A DNA stretch of 64,000 nt. It comes from Ideonella_A sp963843805 (GTDB taxonomy: Bacteria > Pseudomonadota > Gammaproteobacteria > Burkholderiales > Burkholderiaceae_C). The stretch covers positions 186,001 to 250,000 of the forward strand of contig CAWJLY010000008.1 of NCBI GenBank assembly GCA_963843805.1. Reading direction: 5' to 3'. The notes under the pieces were generated by a model. It worked only from the letters and a program-made list of their open reading frames with translations, was not told the DNA's origin and did not search any database. Shown one piece after another: positions 56,556 through 64,000 of the stretch. Within the stretch, counting starts at the first letter, position 1. The number at the start of each line of letters is the position of its first letter. Position numbers and translations under genes: made by a program.

Positions 56556-57392
56556 TCAGTTCAAAACCAGCGCGGTGTCGGTGGCGTGGTACGCCATGGC
56601 GACGGCATGGGCCCACGGCCCGGGTGAAAGTCCGGCAGCAGGGATCGGATCTGCCGACGACAAGGTCACCGGCTCCATCACCTCGCCGGCCCAGCGCTGC
56701 AACTGCGCACCCGGCGCTTCGTTGGCGTGCGTAGCGGGGTCGATGCGCAGGCATTCACGCACCGCGGTACCCAGAAATTCGTCAGCGCAGCGCGCCAGTT
56801 GCTGGCCGATGCGGTCGGCGCGCCGCGATCGGTCGCCAGCACACAGCAGCAAGTCCTGCACCGGCTGGCCGGCGCGTTGCGACAACAGCTTGATGCCCGA
56901 GTAGGCGTGGGTGACGCTGGCCGGATGTTCATCGGCCAGCACCAGCGGTCGGGCGCAGCGGCGTCGATCGGCCTGGCCGAACAGGCGGCACAGATCGGAC
57001 GCGCCGGCATGGATCAGCACCACATCGGCATGTGGCCGGGCATCGGCCGCCGCCTGCAAAAATCGGGTCGTCGATCCATGGGTATCGACGAAGCGCAATG
57101 GCAGGCCACGCGCGGCGAGGTAGGACACATCGGCCGACAGGCTCTCGACACAGTCGGCCAGGTCCATCACCGACCACTCCTTGGGCTGCGGTGCGCGCTC
57201 GGCGGCGTCGACAACCAGCGTGTGGCAACCAACGGCGGCCAACGCGCTGCAGATGCGTTCGAGCATCACGCCGCCGAATGCCATGTGCGGGTTCGACAAC
57301 ACCGGCAGGAAGCGCACCTGGGCGTGTGCAAACAAGCGCCGCAGGCCATCGGCCTGGTCCTGGACATGCTGGGCTTTGATGGTCGGATTCAT
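56556..57392 (-). CDS. FlhG/FleN-position protein (MinD-like), no P-loop visible
   Basis: From ATG 57392 the product has 278 residues. The N-terminus AQHVQDQADGLRRLFAH resembles the FlhF-activating motif of FlhG/FleN (QAxGLR). The region where FlhG carries the deviant Walker A (GKGGVGKT) instead reads FLPVLSNPHMAFGGVMLERI, so no nucleotide-binding loop is visible. A later strand LVVDAAER resembles the MinD core. It lies between flhF and fliA as flhG does. It probably keeps a role with FlhF in setting flagellar number or position, but ATP hydrolysis is doubtful. Confidence 0.8.
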   Translation of the reverse strand: MNPTIKAQHVQDQADGLRRLFAHAQVRFLPVLSNPHMAFGGVMLERICSALAAVGCHTLVVDAAERAPQPKEWSVMDLADCVESLSADVSYLAARGLPLRFVDTHGSTTRFLQAAADARPHADVVLIHAGASDLCRLFGQADRRRCARPLVLADEHPASVTHAYSGIKLLSQRAGQPVQDLLLCAGDRSRRADRIGQQLARCADEFLGTAVRECLRIDPATHANEAPGAQLQRWAGEVMEPVTLSSADPIPAAGLSPGPWAHAVAMAYHATDTALVLN

Positions 57393-57432
57393 GGCGTCAG
57401 CAATCAGTCGGTTGTCATCACACGGCGGCGCA

Positions 57433-59016
57433 TCAGGCTGAGGTCGCACCAGGCGCGATGCGGCCCGGTTTGCGGGGGCCCTGGTTCTGCGGCGCCGCAA
57501 ATACGAGATTGACTTCGTCGGCATCGACCTTCCAGGCCGGTGCAGCGGTCGCACGGATGGCCCGTTGCACCAATGCATGAGCCGACAGGCGATGCCAGTC
57601 CTCTGGCACGCGCTGGCCATTGGCCACCGCAATCACGGTCAGTCGGTGGCGGATCAACGCATCGAGCGCCGGGCCGAGCTTCACCGCCTCGTCGATCTTC
57701 GACAGGACGACACCGCGGGCCTGGCTGGCGCGGTATGAGACCAGCACGTCCTCGATGGTTTCGCCCTGCGACGCCGCATTGATGACCAACAGCTTCTTGA
57801 TGCTGGGATGCGACAGCATCTCCAGCAGATCCTGGGTTCGGCTGTCGCGTTGCGCCATGCCGGCGGTATCGATCAGCACCATCTTTTTCGCGCTCAGCAG
57901 TTCGAGCAGATCTTCGAGCGACGCGCGGTCGTGCGCGGTGTGCACCGGCACGCCGAGGATTCGCCCATAGGCGCGCAGTTGCTCATGGGCACCGACGCGG
58001 TAAGCGTCGAGCGTGATCAGGCCGAGGTTGGACGCACCGTGGCGGGTCGCGAAGGCGGCGGCAATCTTGGCCGTCGTCGTCGTCTTGCCGACACCGGTCG
58101 GCCCGACCAGCGCAATCACGCCACCCTGATCTTCGAGCGGCGCCTCGTGTTCAGCGGTGTGCAGATTGCGCTCGAGGATGGCGCCGGCCCAGCTGGCTTC
58201 GTCGCTGACCTCGGCGCCCATGCCCTGCGCCAGCTTGCGGATCAATGCCGGCGAGAAACCACAATCGAGCAGCCGCTGGCTGAGCCGCGCCTGCGCCGGT
58301 TGGCGCTGCAGCTTTTCCATGAAGGCAAGCGCGCCGAAGCGCTCTTCGATCATGCCTTTCATCGAGCGCAGCTCGGTCATCATGTCTTGCTGTTCACGGC
58401 GCGCGGCGGCGCCGAGCAGGCCGTCATCGTGCGCAAGACGACGCTCATCGAAGCGGGAATCAGCTGGCTCCGAAGGCCGAACCTCGTCGAGCAGCACCGG
58501 CGGGTCACGGCGCTTCGACGCCGCGCCAGCCGCCGCTTCGGCGTTGCGCTTGGCGGGACCGCCAGCGACAGCGGCCGGGCGGCGTTCGGAGGCCGCGGCA
58601 GGCACCTGCGGCACCGCTGCCTCGCGCGCCTGGCCGCGCATCTCGGCATCACGCTTCTTCAACATTCGCTCGCGAACGTAATCCTGGAACGACAAGGTGC
58701 TCATCGCCAGTTGTTGCACATCGGCTTCGACCGGCGTCACGCTCGGGCGCATCGGCTCGATCCGCTCACTGGCGCGCACGGCGGCGCGCTCGGCCAGCGG
58801 CAGCTTGTTCGATCGGGCAGCAGCCGGACGTGTCGGCGGCATGCCGGCAGCCGAGACACGCTCGATGTGGGCCACACTCTCCGGCGCCATCGCCATCACC
58901 TCGACACCGTCGTCGCAAGGTTTGGTCGACAACACCACCGCATCCTCGCCGAACGCCTGCCGGACCAGATTCAATGCATCGCGCGCCGTGCGTGCGGTGA
59001 AACGTTTGACATTCAT
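57433..59016 (-). CDS. flhF: Flagellar SRP-like GTPase FlhF
   Basis: FlhF places the flagellum at the cell pole. The 527-residue protein has the conserved N-terminus NVKRFTARTARDALNLVRQAFGEDAVVLS, a low-complexity charged middle (about 60-215), a helical N domain, and a G domain. The P-loop is GPTGVGKTTTTAKIAA near residue 310. Downstream motifs are LGLITLDAYRVGAHEQLRAY near 340, MVLIDTAGMAQRD near 395 and VVLSKIDEAVKLG near 450. It is 61 bases downstream of flhA on the same strand. Confidence 0.96.
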   Translation of the reverse strand: MNVKRFTARTARDALNLVRQAFGEDAVVLSTKPCDDGVEVMAMAPESVAHIERVSAAGMPPTRPAAARSNKLPLAERAAVRASERIEPMRPSVTPVEADVQQLAMSTLSFQDYVRERMLKKRDAEMRGQAREAAVPQVPAAASERRPAAVAGGPAKRNAEAAAGAASKRRDPPVLLDEVRPSEPADSRFDERRLAHDDGLLGAAARREQQDMMTELRSMKGMIEERFGALAFMEKLQRQPAQARLSQRLLDCGFSPALIRKLAQGMGAEVSDEASWAGAILERNLHTAEHEAPLEDQGGVIALVGPTGVGKTTTTAKIAAAFATRHGASNLGLITLDAYRVGAHEQLRAYGRILGVPVHTAHDRASLEDLLELLSAKKMVLIDTAGMAQRDSRTQDLLEMLSHPSIKKLLVINAASQGETIEDVLVSYRASQARGVVLSKIDEAVKLGPALDALIRHRLTVIAVANGQRVPEDWHRLSAHALVQRAIRATAAPAWKVDADEVNLVFAAPQNQGPRKPGRIAPGATSA

Positions 59017-59077
59017 GCGGTGTCTCCGGGGCGTTCAATGCGGGATTCGAGCGCTGCGGCTGCGGTGGTTGGCAACG

Positions 59078-61163
59078 TCATGCCGTGCCACCGATCACCG
59101 AGCCGATGCGGATCGAATGGGTATCGGGAATTTCGCTGTGGCCGAGCACCTTCAGGCGCGGCGCAGCACGCTTGAGCAAGCGCGACATCGGCGCCCGGAT
59201 CAGATCGGGGACCAGCAGACAAGCCGGCAGGCCGAGGTCTTCCTGCCGCTTGGCCGACTCGCCTGCACTGCGGCTGAGCGTTTCGGCAACTCCCGGATCG
59301 AGCGCCGCACCATGCGGCGAGTTGAGCGCCTGGGTGACCAGCCGCTCGAGTTCGGGCTCGAGCGCAATGACATCGAGCTCGCGTGTCGGGCCGTAGATCT
59401 GCTGCACGATCGCCGGCGCCATGTGAATGCGGATTCGCCGCGCCAGCTCCATCGGGTCGCTGACCGTAGCAGCCTCTTCGGCCAGGCTTTCGATGATCGA
59501 ACGCATGTCGCGGATGTGCACGCCCTCTTCCAGCAAGAGCTGCAGCACTTTCTGCAAAATTGCGATGCCGACCATTTTGGGAACCACATCCTCGATCAGT
59601 TTGGGGGCCAGCCGGGTCACATGGTCGACCAGTTGCTGGGTCTCGACGCGGCCCAGCAATTTGGCCGCATGAAGCTGCATCAAGTGTGAAAGATGGGTTG
59701 CCACGACGGTCGAGCAATCAACGACCGTAAATCCGGCCATTTGGGCGCTCTCGCGCTGGCGCTCCTCGATCCAGACTGCCGGCAGGCCAAAGGCCGGGTC
59801 GGTGGTGCGGGTGCCGATCAGCTGCGTGGTGGCGCCGCCAGGGTTGATCGCCAGCAGCATGCCCGGGAAGGCCTCGCCTTCGCCGACCACGGCACCGCGC
59901 AGCGTCAGGCGATACATGCTCGGCTTCAGCTCGAGGTTGTCGCGGATATGCACCGATGGCGGCAGGAAGCCGACATCCTGGGCAAACTTCTTGCGCACGC
60001 CCTTGATGCGCGCCAGCAGGTCGCCTTCGCGTGCCTTGTCGACCAGCGAGATCAGCCGATATCCAACCTCCAGCCCCAGCGTGTCGACCGGTTGCAGATC
60101 GTCCCAGCTGGCCTCGCCGTTCGGTTCGGCGGTTGTCGAGGCCACCGGCGCCGGCGCAGCCTTGGCCAGCGCCTGGCGCTGTTGCATGCGCCACGAGGCG
60201 TAGCCCGCGCCACCGGCAATCAACAGGAAGACCACGTGGGGCATGCCCGGAATCACACCCAGCAGGCCGATCACACCGCCGGTGATCGCCAGCGATCGCG
60301 GCGAGTTGAAGACCTGTCTGGTGATCTGGCTGCCGACGTCCTGGTCCTTGCCGACCCGTGACACCACCATTGCCGCCGCGACCGAGATCAGCAGCGACGG
60401 GATCTGCGCCACCAGGGCATCGCCGACCGCCAGCAGGATATAGGTGCTGGCCGCCTCGCTGGCGCTCAGGTCGTGCTGTACGACACCGATGATGAAACCA
60501 CCGACGATATTGATCAGCAGGATCAACAAACCGGCCATCGCATCGCCGCGGACATATTTGCTGGCGCCATCCATCGAGCCGAAAAACTCGGCCTCTTCGC
60601 CGACTTCGGCGCGGCGGCGCTTGGCCTCCTTGTCGTCGATCAGCCCGGCGTTCAGGTCGGCGTCGATCGCCATCTGCTTGCCTGGCATCGCGTCCAGGGT
60701 GAAACGGGCGCCCACCTCGGCGATCCGCTCGGCACCCTTGGTGATGACGATGAAGTTGATCACCACCAGAATCGCAAAAACGATCAGGCCGACCGCAAAA
60801 TTGCCACCGATCAGGAAGTGGCCGAACGATTCGATCACCGCACCGGCAGCGCCCGGCCCGGTATGGCCTTCGATCAGGACCACCCGTGTCGACGCGACGT
60901 TCAACGACAGGCGCAGCAGGGTGGTCAGCAGAATCACCGTCGGGAAGACCGCAAAGTCGAGCGGGCGCACCATGTAGGCGGCGACCACCATCACCATCAG
61001 CGCCATCGCGATGTTGAAGGTGAACAGCAGATCGAGCGCGAATGGCGGCAGTGGCAGCACCATCATCGCCAGCACCATGATGATGAACAGTGGCGCCATC
61101 AGCGCACGCGCGGCGTTGCCGGTGACGCCGAACGGTCTGCAGCCTGGTCAGCAAGAAATTCAT
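59078..61163 (-). CDS. flhA: Flagellar export apparatus protein FlhA, apparent +1 frameshift near codon 10
   Basis: FlhA forms the nonameric export gate of the flagellar type III system. The main frame begins MAPLFIIMVLAMMVLPLPPF. It carries the FHIPEP region (TLLRLSLNVASTRVVLIEGH; EVGARFTLDAMPGKQMAIDADLNAG in parts), eight membrane helices and the cytoplasmic domain. The usual first 20 residues (MNFLLTRLQ, then FGVTGNAARAL) lie upstream in another frame. Removing one base in ACCGTTC near 61133 joins them and gives 694 residues, the normal length. The native ATG 61163 overlaps the flhB stop. Confidence 0.95.
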
Positions 61164-62323
61164 GCGGGTTGCTCCGGGGCACCATCCATCAGGTGGTGCG
61201 GGTCAAGTTCAGCGGGTACGTCGAGCGGCGGCAGATCGGGCGGCATCGCCCCGCGGCCCGACATGGCCGCACGCAATTGGTAGACATACGCGAGCACCTG
61301 GGCCACGGCACCGAACAGCGCCGCCGGAATTTCGCGGTCGATCTGGCCATGCGCGTAAAGGGCTCGGGCCAGTACCGGCGCCTGCAGCACCGGCACCTTG
61401 GAAGTCTTGGCGAGATCACGGATCGCCATCGCGATCAGGTCGGCACCCTTGGCGACAATGCGCGGCGCACCCATCTTCGCCTCGTCGTATTTCAGCGCGA
61501 CCGCATAGTGGGTCGGGTTCATCACCACCAGGTCGGCGCTCGGCACCGCGGCCATCATGCGGCGCCGCGAGGCATCACGCATCATCGACTTGATCTTCGA
61601 CTTGATTTCCTGGTTGCCTTCGGCCTGCTTGTGTTCCTGCTTGACCTCGTTGTGGCTCATCTTCAGCCGCGACAGGTGCAGCCACTTCTGCATCGGCGCA
61701 TCGACGGCTGCGAACAGCGCGATCACCAGCAACAGAAACATCAGGCCGAACAGAATGGTGCGGGCGATGAAGGCGATCGCCGTGGGCAAGGGCATATCGA
61801 GCGTGCTCGCAAAATCGAGCACATGCGCCTTCAAGTAAAAAGCGCCAACGGTTCCAAGCAGCAACGCCAACCCGCAGGCCTTCAATGCCGTGATCAACTG
61901 CTGTTTGGCAAAGATCCGCGGCAAGCCGGCAATCGGGTTGAACTTCGAGAATTTCGGTTCGAGCGCCTTGATGCTGAAATTCCAGCCGCCGATCGAGATC
62001 GACGCCACCACCGCCACGGTGGCCATCATCAAGCCCAGCGGCACCACCACGACCAGCAGCTTGAGCACCATCTCGACCAGGCGCTCGCCCATGAAGTCGG
62101 TGCGCATCACCGACTGCGAATCGAATTGCATCGCCTCGATCAGCAGTTGCTTCAGCCAGGCCGACAACTGCGGCGCCAGCACGACCAGCGCCGAGCCCCC
62201 GGCGGTGATCGCCGCAAAATGACCGAAGTCCTGCGAACGCGGCAGGTTGCCGTCTTCCCGCGCCTTCTTGATCTTGCGCGATGACGCTGGTAGCGGTTTG
62301 TCTTCTGAACCTTGATCAGCCAT
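61160..62323 (-). CDS. flhB: Flagellar export apparatus protein FlhB
   Basis: FlhB switches export specificity from rod/hook to filament proteins. The 387 residues have four membrane helices between about 30 and 210 and a cytoplasmic domain with the self-cleavage site NPTH in LVVMNPTHYAVALKYDE near residue 265. The N-terminus MADQGSEDKPLPASSRKIKKAREDG is typical. ATG 62323 has GGAGG upstream; the frame reaches 62353 without similarity. It is the first gene of the leftward flagellar operon. Confidence 0.96.
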   Translation of the reverse strand: MADQGSEDKPLPASSRKIKKAREDGNLPRSQDFGHFAAITAGGSALVVLAPQLSAWLKQLLIEAMQFDSQSVMRTDFMGERLVEMVLKLLVVVVPLGLMMATVAVVASISIGGWNFSIKALEPKFSKFNPIAGLPRIFAKQQLITALKACGLALLLGTVGAFYLKAHVLDFASTLDMPLPTAIAFIARTILFGLMFLLLVIALFAAVDAPMQKWLHLSRLKMSHNEVKQEHKQAEGNQEIKSKIKSMMRDASRRRMMAAVPSADLVVMNPTHYAVALKYDEAKMGAPRIVAKGADLIAMAIRDLAKTSKVPVLQAPVLARALYAHGQIDREIPAALFGAVAQVLAYVYQLRAAMSGRGAMPPDLPPLDVPAELDPHHLMDGAPEQPA

Positions 62324-62511
62324 GGCGAAACACCACCTCCGGGTGCACACCAATTGTTCTGCCCGGCCCGGAAAACTTGAGCGCGAAAAGCGGGGTTTGG
62401 CAGCCGCTATTCCGGTCCTTCATGCAACGCCGTTGCCGGCGGCGTGTGGGCAAACACAGCACAAACCCTGATTTCGGCGAAAATACCGGGTTTTCTCAAG
62501 CGGGTGCGGTA
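62324..62511. promoter_or_regulatory. Divergent gap between flhB and the YeeE-type gene
   Basis: These 188 bases should contain promoters for both the flagellar operon and the transporter. No sigma-28 or sigma-54 site was clear enough to place. Confidence 0.35.
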
Positions 62512-63654
62512 ATGGATTCAGAGGTTACGGCGCAAAGCGCCACCCAACTGGTGATCTGGGGCGCGTTGCTGATCGGGCTGGTATTCGGCGCGACCGGTCA
62601 ATGGTCACACTTTTGCGTTCGCGGTGCGATTGCCGACTGGGTACTGCAACGCAAGCCCGGTCGGCTGTCGAGCTGGATGGTCGCCGTGCTGGTCGCCACG
62701 CTGGGCACCCAATGGCTGATTGCCCAAGGCGTCTTCGATGCCAGCAGGTCCACCGCCTGGAGCGAGCGTTTTGCCTGGGCCTCCTATCTGGTTGGCGGCA
62801 GCTTGTTCGGCTACGGCATGATTCTGGCGCGAGGCTGCCCGCAGCGCAGCCTGGTCAAGGCCGGTGCCGGCGATCTGCGCGCGATCGTGACCTTGCTGGT
62901 GGTTGCGATCTCGGCGCAGATGACGCTGCGCGGGCTGTTGGCGCAACCGCGGACCCAAGGGCTGGAAAAGAGTGCGGTGCCGTTGGGGATGCCGCAGGAC
63001 CTGGGCTCGCTGCTCGGCGCCGCCTCAGGGGTCGATGCCGGCACGATGCGCTGGCTGATCGCGGCGGTGCTGGTTGTTGCGCTCGGCGGGTGGTTGCTGC
63101 GCACCCGGCGCCAGATCTCCGCTGCCCAGTGGATCGGTGGCGCCGTCATCGGCTTGCTGGTTCCCGCTGCCTGGTATTTGACCGGCCACCTGGGCTTCAT
63201 CGCCGAACATCCCGATACCCTCGAAGCCGCCTGGCTGGGCACCCAATCACATCGACCCGAAGCACTCAGCTTTACCGCCCCGCTGGCTGCCTCGCTCGAC
63301 CTGCTCACGCTCTGGAGCGACACCAACATGCTGATCACCTTCGGTGTGATGTTGTCGCTGGGTGTGTTGCTCGGCAGCGCCTTGTCGGCATTGCTGCGCC
63401 GCGACTTCAGGGTCGAATCCTTCGAATCACCACGCCAGCTGGTCGAGCATCTCGCCGGCGCCTCGCTGATGGGCTTCGGTGGCGTCACGGCAATGGGTTG
63501 TTCGATCGGCCAGGGGCTGACCGGCGTATCGATGTTGTCGGCCGGCGCGCTGTTGGCGGTAGCCGGGATCGTGCTGGGGGCCTGGGCGGCCTTGCAAGTC
63601 CACACATCGAAAGTTGCCCGTAGCAAGGCGGCGCGGATCACCGTGGCGGCCTGA
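62512..63654 (+). CDS. YeeE/YedE-family sulfur-compound transporter (TsuA-like)
   Basis: This 380-residue protein has about nine or ten membrane segments. It carries the cysteine signatures of the YeeE/YedE family: GQWSHFCVRGAIADW near residue 35, GMILARGCPQRSLVKAG near residue 108 and GFGGVTAMGCSIGQGLTG near residue 330. In the studied thiosulfate transporter such cysteines line the pathway, so thiosulfate or another reduced sulfur compound is the likely cargo. ATG 62512 is the first start at family similarity. A MarR-type regulator gene converges from the right. Confidence 0.88.
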   Translation: MDSEVTAQSATQLVIWGALLIGLVFGATGQWSHFCVRGAIADWVLQRKPGRLSSWMVAVLVATLGTQWLIAQGVFDASRSTAWSERFAWASYLVGGSLFGYGMILARGCPQRSLVKAGAGDLRAIVTLLVVAISAQMTLRGLLAQPRTQGLEKSAVPLGMPQDLGSLLGAASGVDAGTMRWLIAAVLVVALGGWLLRTRRQISAAQWIGGAVIGLLVPAAWYLTGHLGFIAEHPDTLEAAWLGTQSHRPEALSFTAPLAASLDLLTLWSDTNMLITFGVMLSLGVLLGSALSALLRRDFRVESFESPRQLVEHLAGASLMGFGGVTAMGCSIGQGLTGVSMLSAGALLAVAGIVLGAWAALQVHTSKVARSKAARITVAA

Positions 63655-63672
63655 CCGGGCGCACGCGTCGAG

Positions 63673-64000
63673 TCAGGCTTGCTCGCCAACCAACTTTCGC
63701 ATCAGACGCAGGAACTCGATGCGTTCGGCCACGTCAAGACGGTCGAGCAGTTCATGCTGCAACTCGATGATGGCCGGCACCAGCGAATCGAGAATTTCCT
63801 GCCCGAGCGCGGTGAGAGACAAGCTGCGTTGACCACGAGCCAGCAGCTCGCGCACGATCCAGCCCTTGGCATCGAGCCGGGCAGCGATGTCGGCGGTGGT
63901 CGAGGTATCGAGCGCGGCTTCGCGAGCCAGCGTCACCTGATCAATCCCCGGCCGGGCCTGCAGGATTCGCAGCATCGCATACTGGATCGGCGTGACCTGC
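63673..64000 (-). CDS. MarR-family transcriptional regulator (5' end beyond the window)
   Basis: The visible part is about 108 residues. The frame stays open to the window edge through QVTPIQYAMLRILQARPG, the typical helix before the MarR winged helix, so the start is missing. The DNA-binding part is LAREAALDTSTTADIAARLDAKGWIVRE, followed by a wing (GQRSLSLTALGQEIL) and the C-terminal dimerisation helix (ELLDRLDVAERIEFLRLMRKL). It converges on the YeeE-type gene. Confidence 0.88.
   Translation of the reverse strand, partial: QVTPIQYAMLRILQARPGIDQVTLAREAALDTSTTADIAARLDAKGWIVRELLARGQRSLSLTALGQEILDSLVPAIIELQHELLDRLDVAERIEFLRLMRKLVGEQA

Overview
The window looks like GC-rich chromosomal DNA of a betaproteobacterium, most likely order Burkholderiales. 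The reasons are the Bug/TctC-type solute receptors, the flhB-flhA-flhF-flhG-fliA flagellar order, the hemC-hemD-hemX-hemY plus ppc group, the argH/LytS-LytTR pair, and the hairpin-rich repeats near 47.4 kb and 55.3-55.8 kb. The genus cannot be named from the sequence alone.

Layout. 0-1 kb: a TctC receptor, divergent from a malic enzyme (maeB). 3.9-8.7 kb: a tight operon in which a two-subunit molybdenum hydroxylase is followed by soxX, soxY, soxZ and soxA, with no soxB. 8.7-10.9 kb: feoAB. 11.2-16.9 kb: a CsbD stress protein, then an operon of a TRAP transporter, a type II dehydroquinase and an unknown alpha/beta protein, with a divergent GntR regulator. 16.9-33.7 kb: a catabolic block with mmsA, two LysR regulators, a second TctC receptor, a TauE-type permease, a NIPSNAP protein, a two-subunit fumarase/tartrate dehydratase, a four-subunit succinate dehydrogenase/fumarate reductase, an FAD protein, an FMN-dependent 2-hydroxyacid oxidase, a ComDE-type sulfopyruvate decarboxylase and a GlcD-type oxidase. 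This block is flanked by an intact tRNA-Arg(ACG) at 33.95 kb and a tRNA 3'-half-like fragment at 16.8 kb in the same orientation, so it may be an old metabolic island; no integrase is present.

34-53.5 kb is conserved housekeeping: hemY, hemX, hemD, hemC, ppc, a LytTR response regulator, its LytS kinase and argH. A cassette of exported or predicted exported proteins (metzincin-like protease, a 1538-residue multi-repeat/PASTA protein, a BON-like protein, a glycine-zipper lipoprotein, a PAN protein) sits between ppc and the LytTR regulator. 53.6-55.8 kb has an esterase lipoprotein, a methyltransferase and a 90-bp tandem repeat array. 55.8-62.3 kb carries fliA, an flhG-like gene, flhF, flhA and flhB. 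The window ends with a YeeE/YedE transporter and a truncated MarR regulator.

Many genes between 32.4 and 49.5 kb, plus feoB, dctM and flhA, are broken by apparent single-base frameshifts. Nearly all junctions resolved by hand have the downstream frame offset by +1, and removing one base gives normal protein lengths. Essential or highly conserved genes (hemC, hemD, ppc, flhA) are among them, so uncorrected sequence errors are the likeliest cause; they are annotated as CDS with this noted. Sulfur is a recurring theme (Sox carrier and cytochromes, TauE-type permease, ComDE, YeeE).
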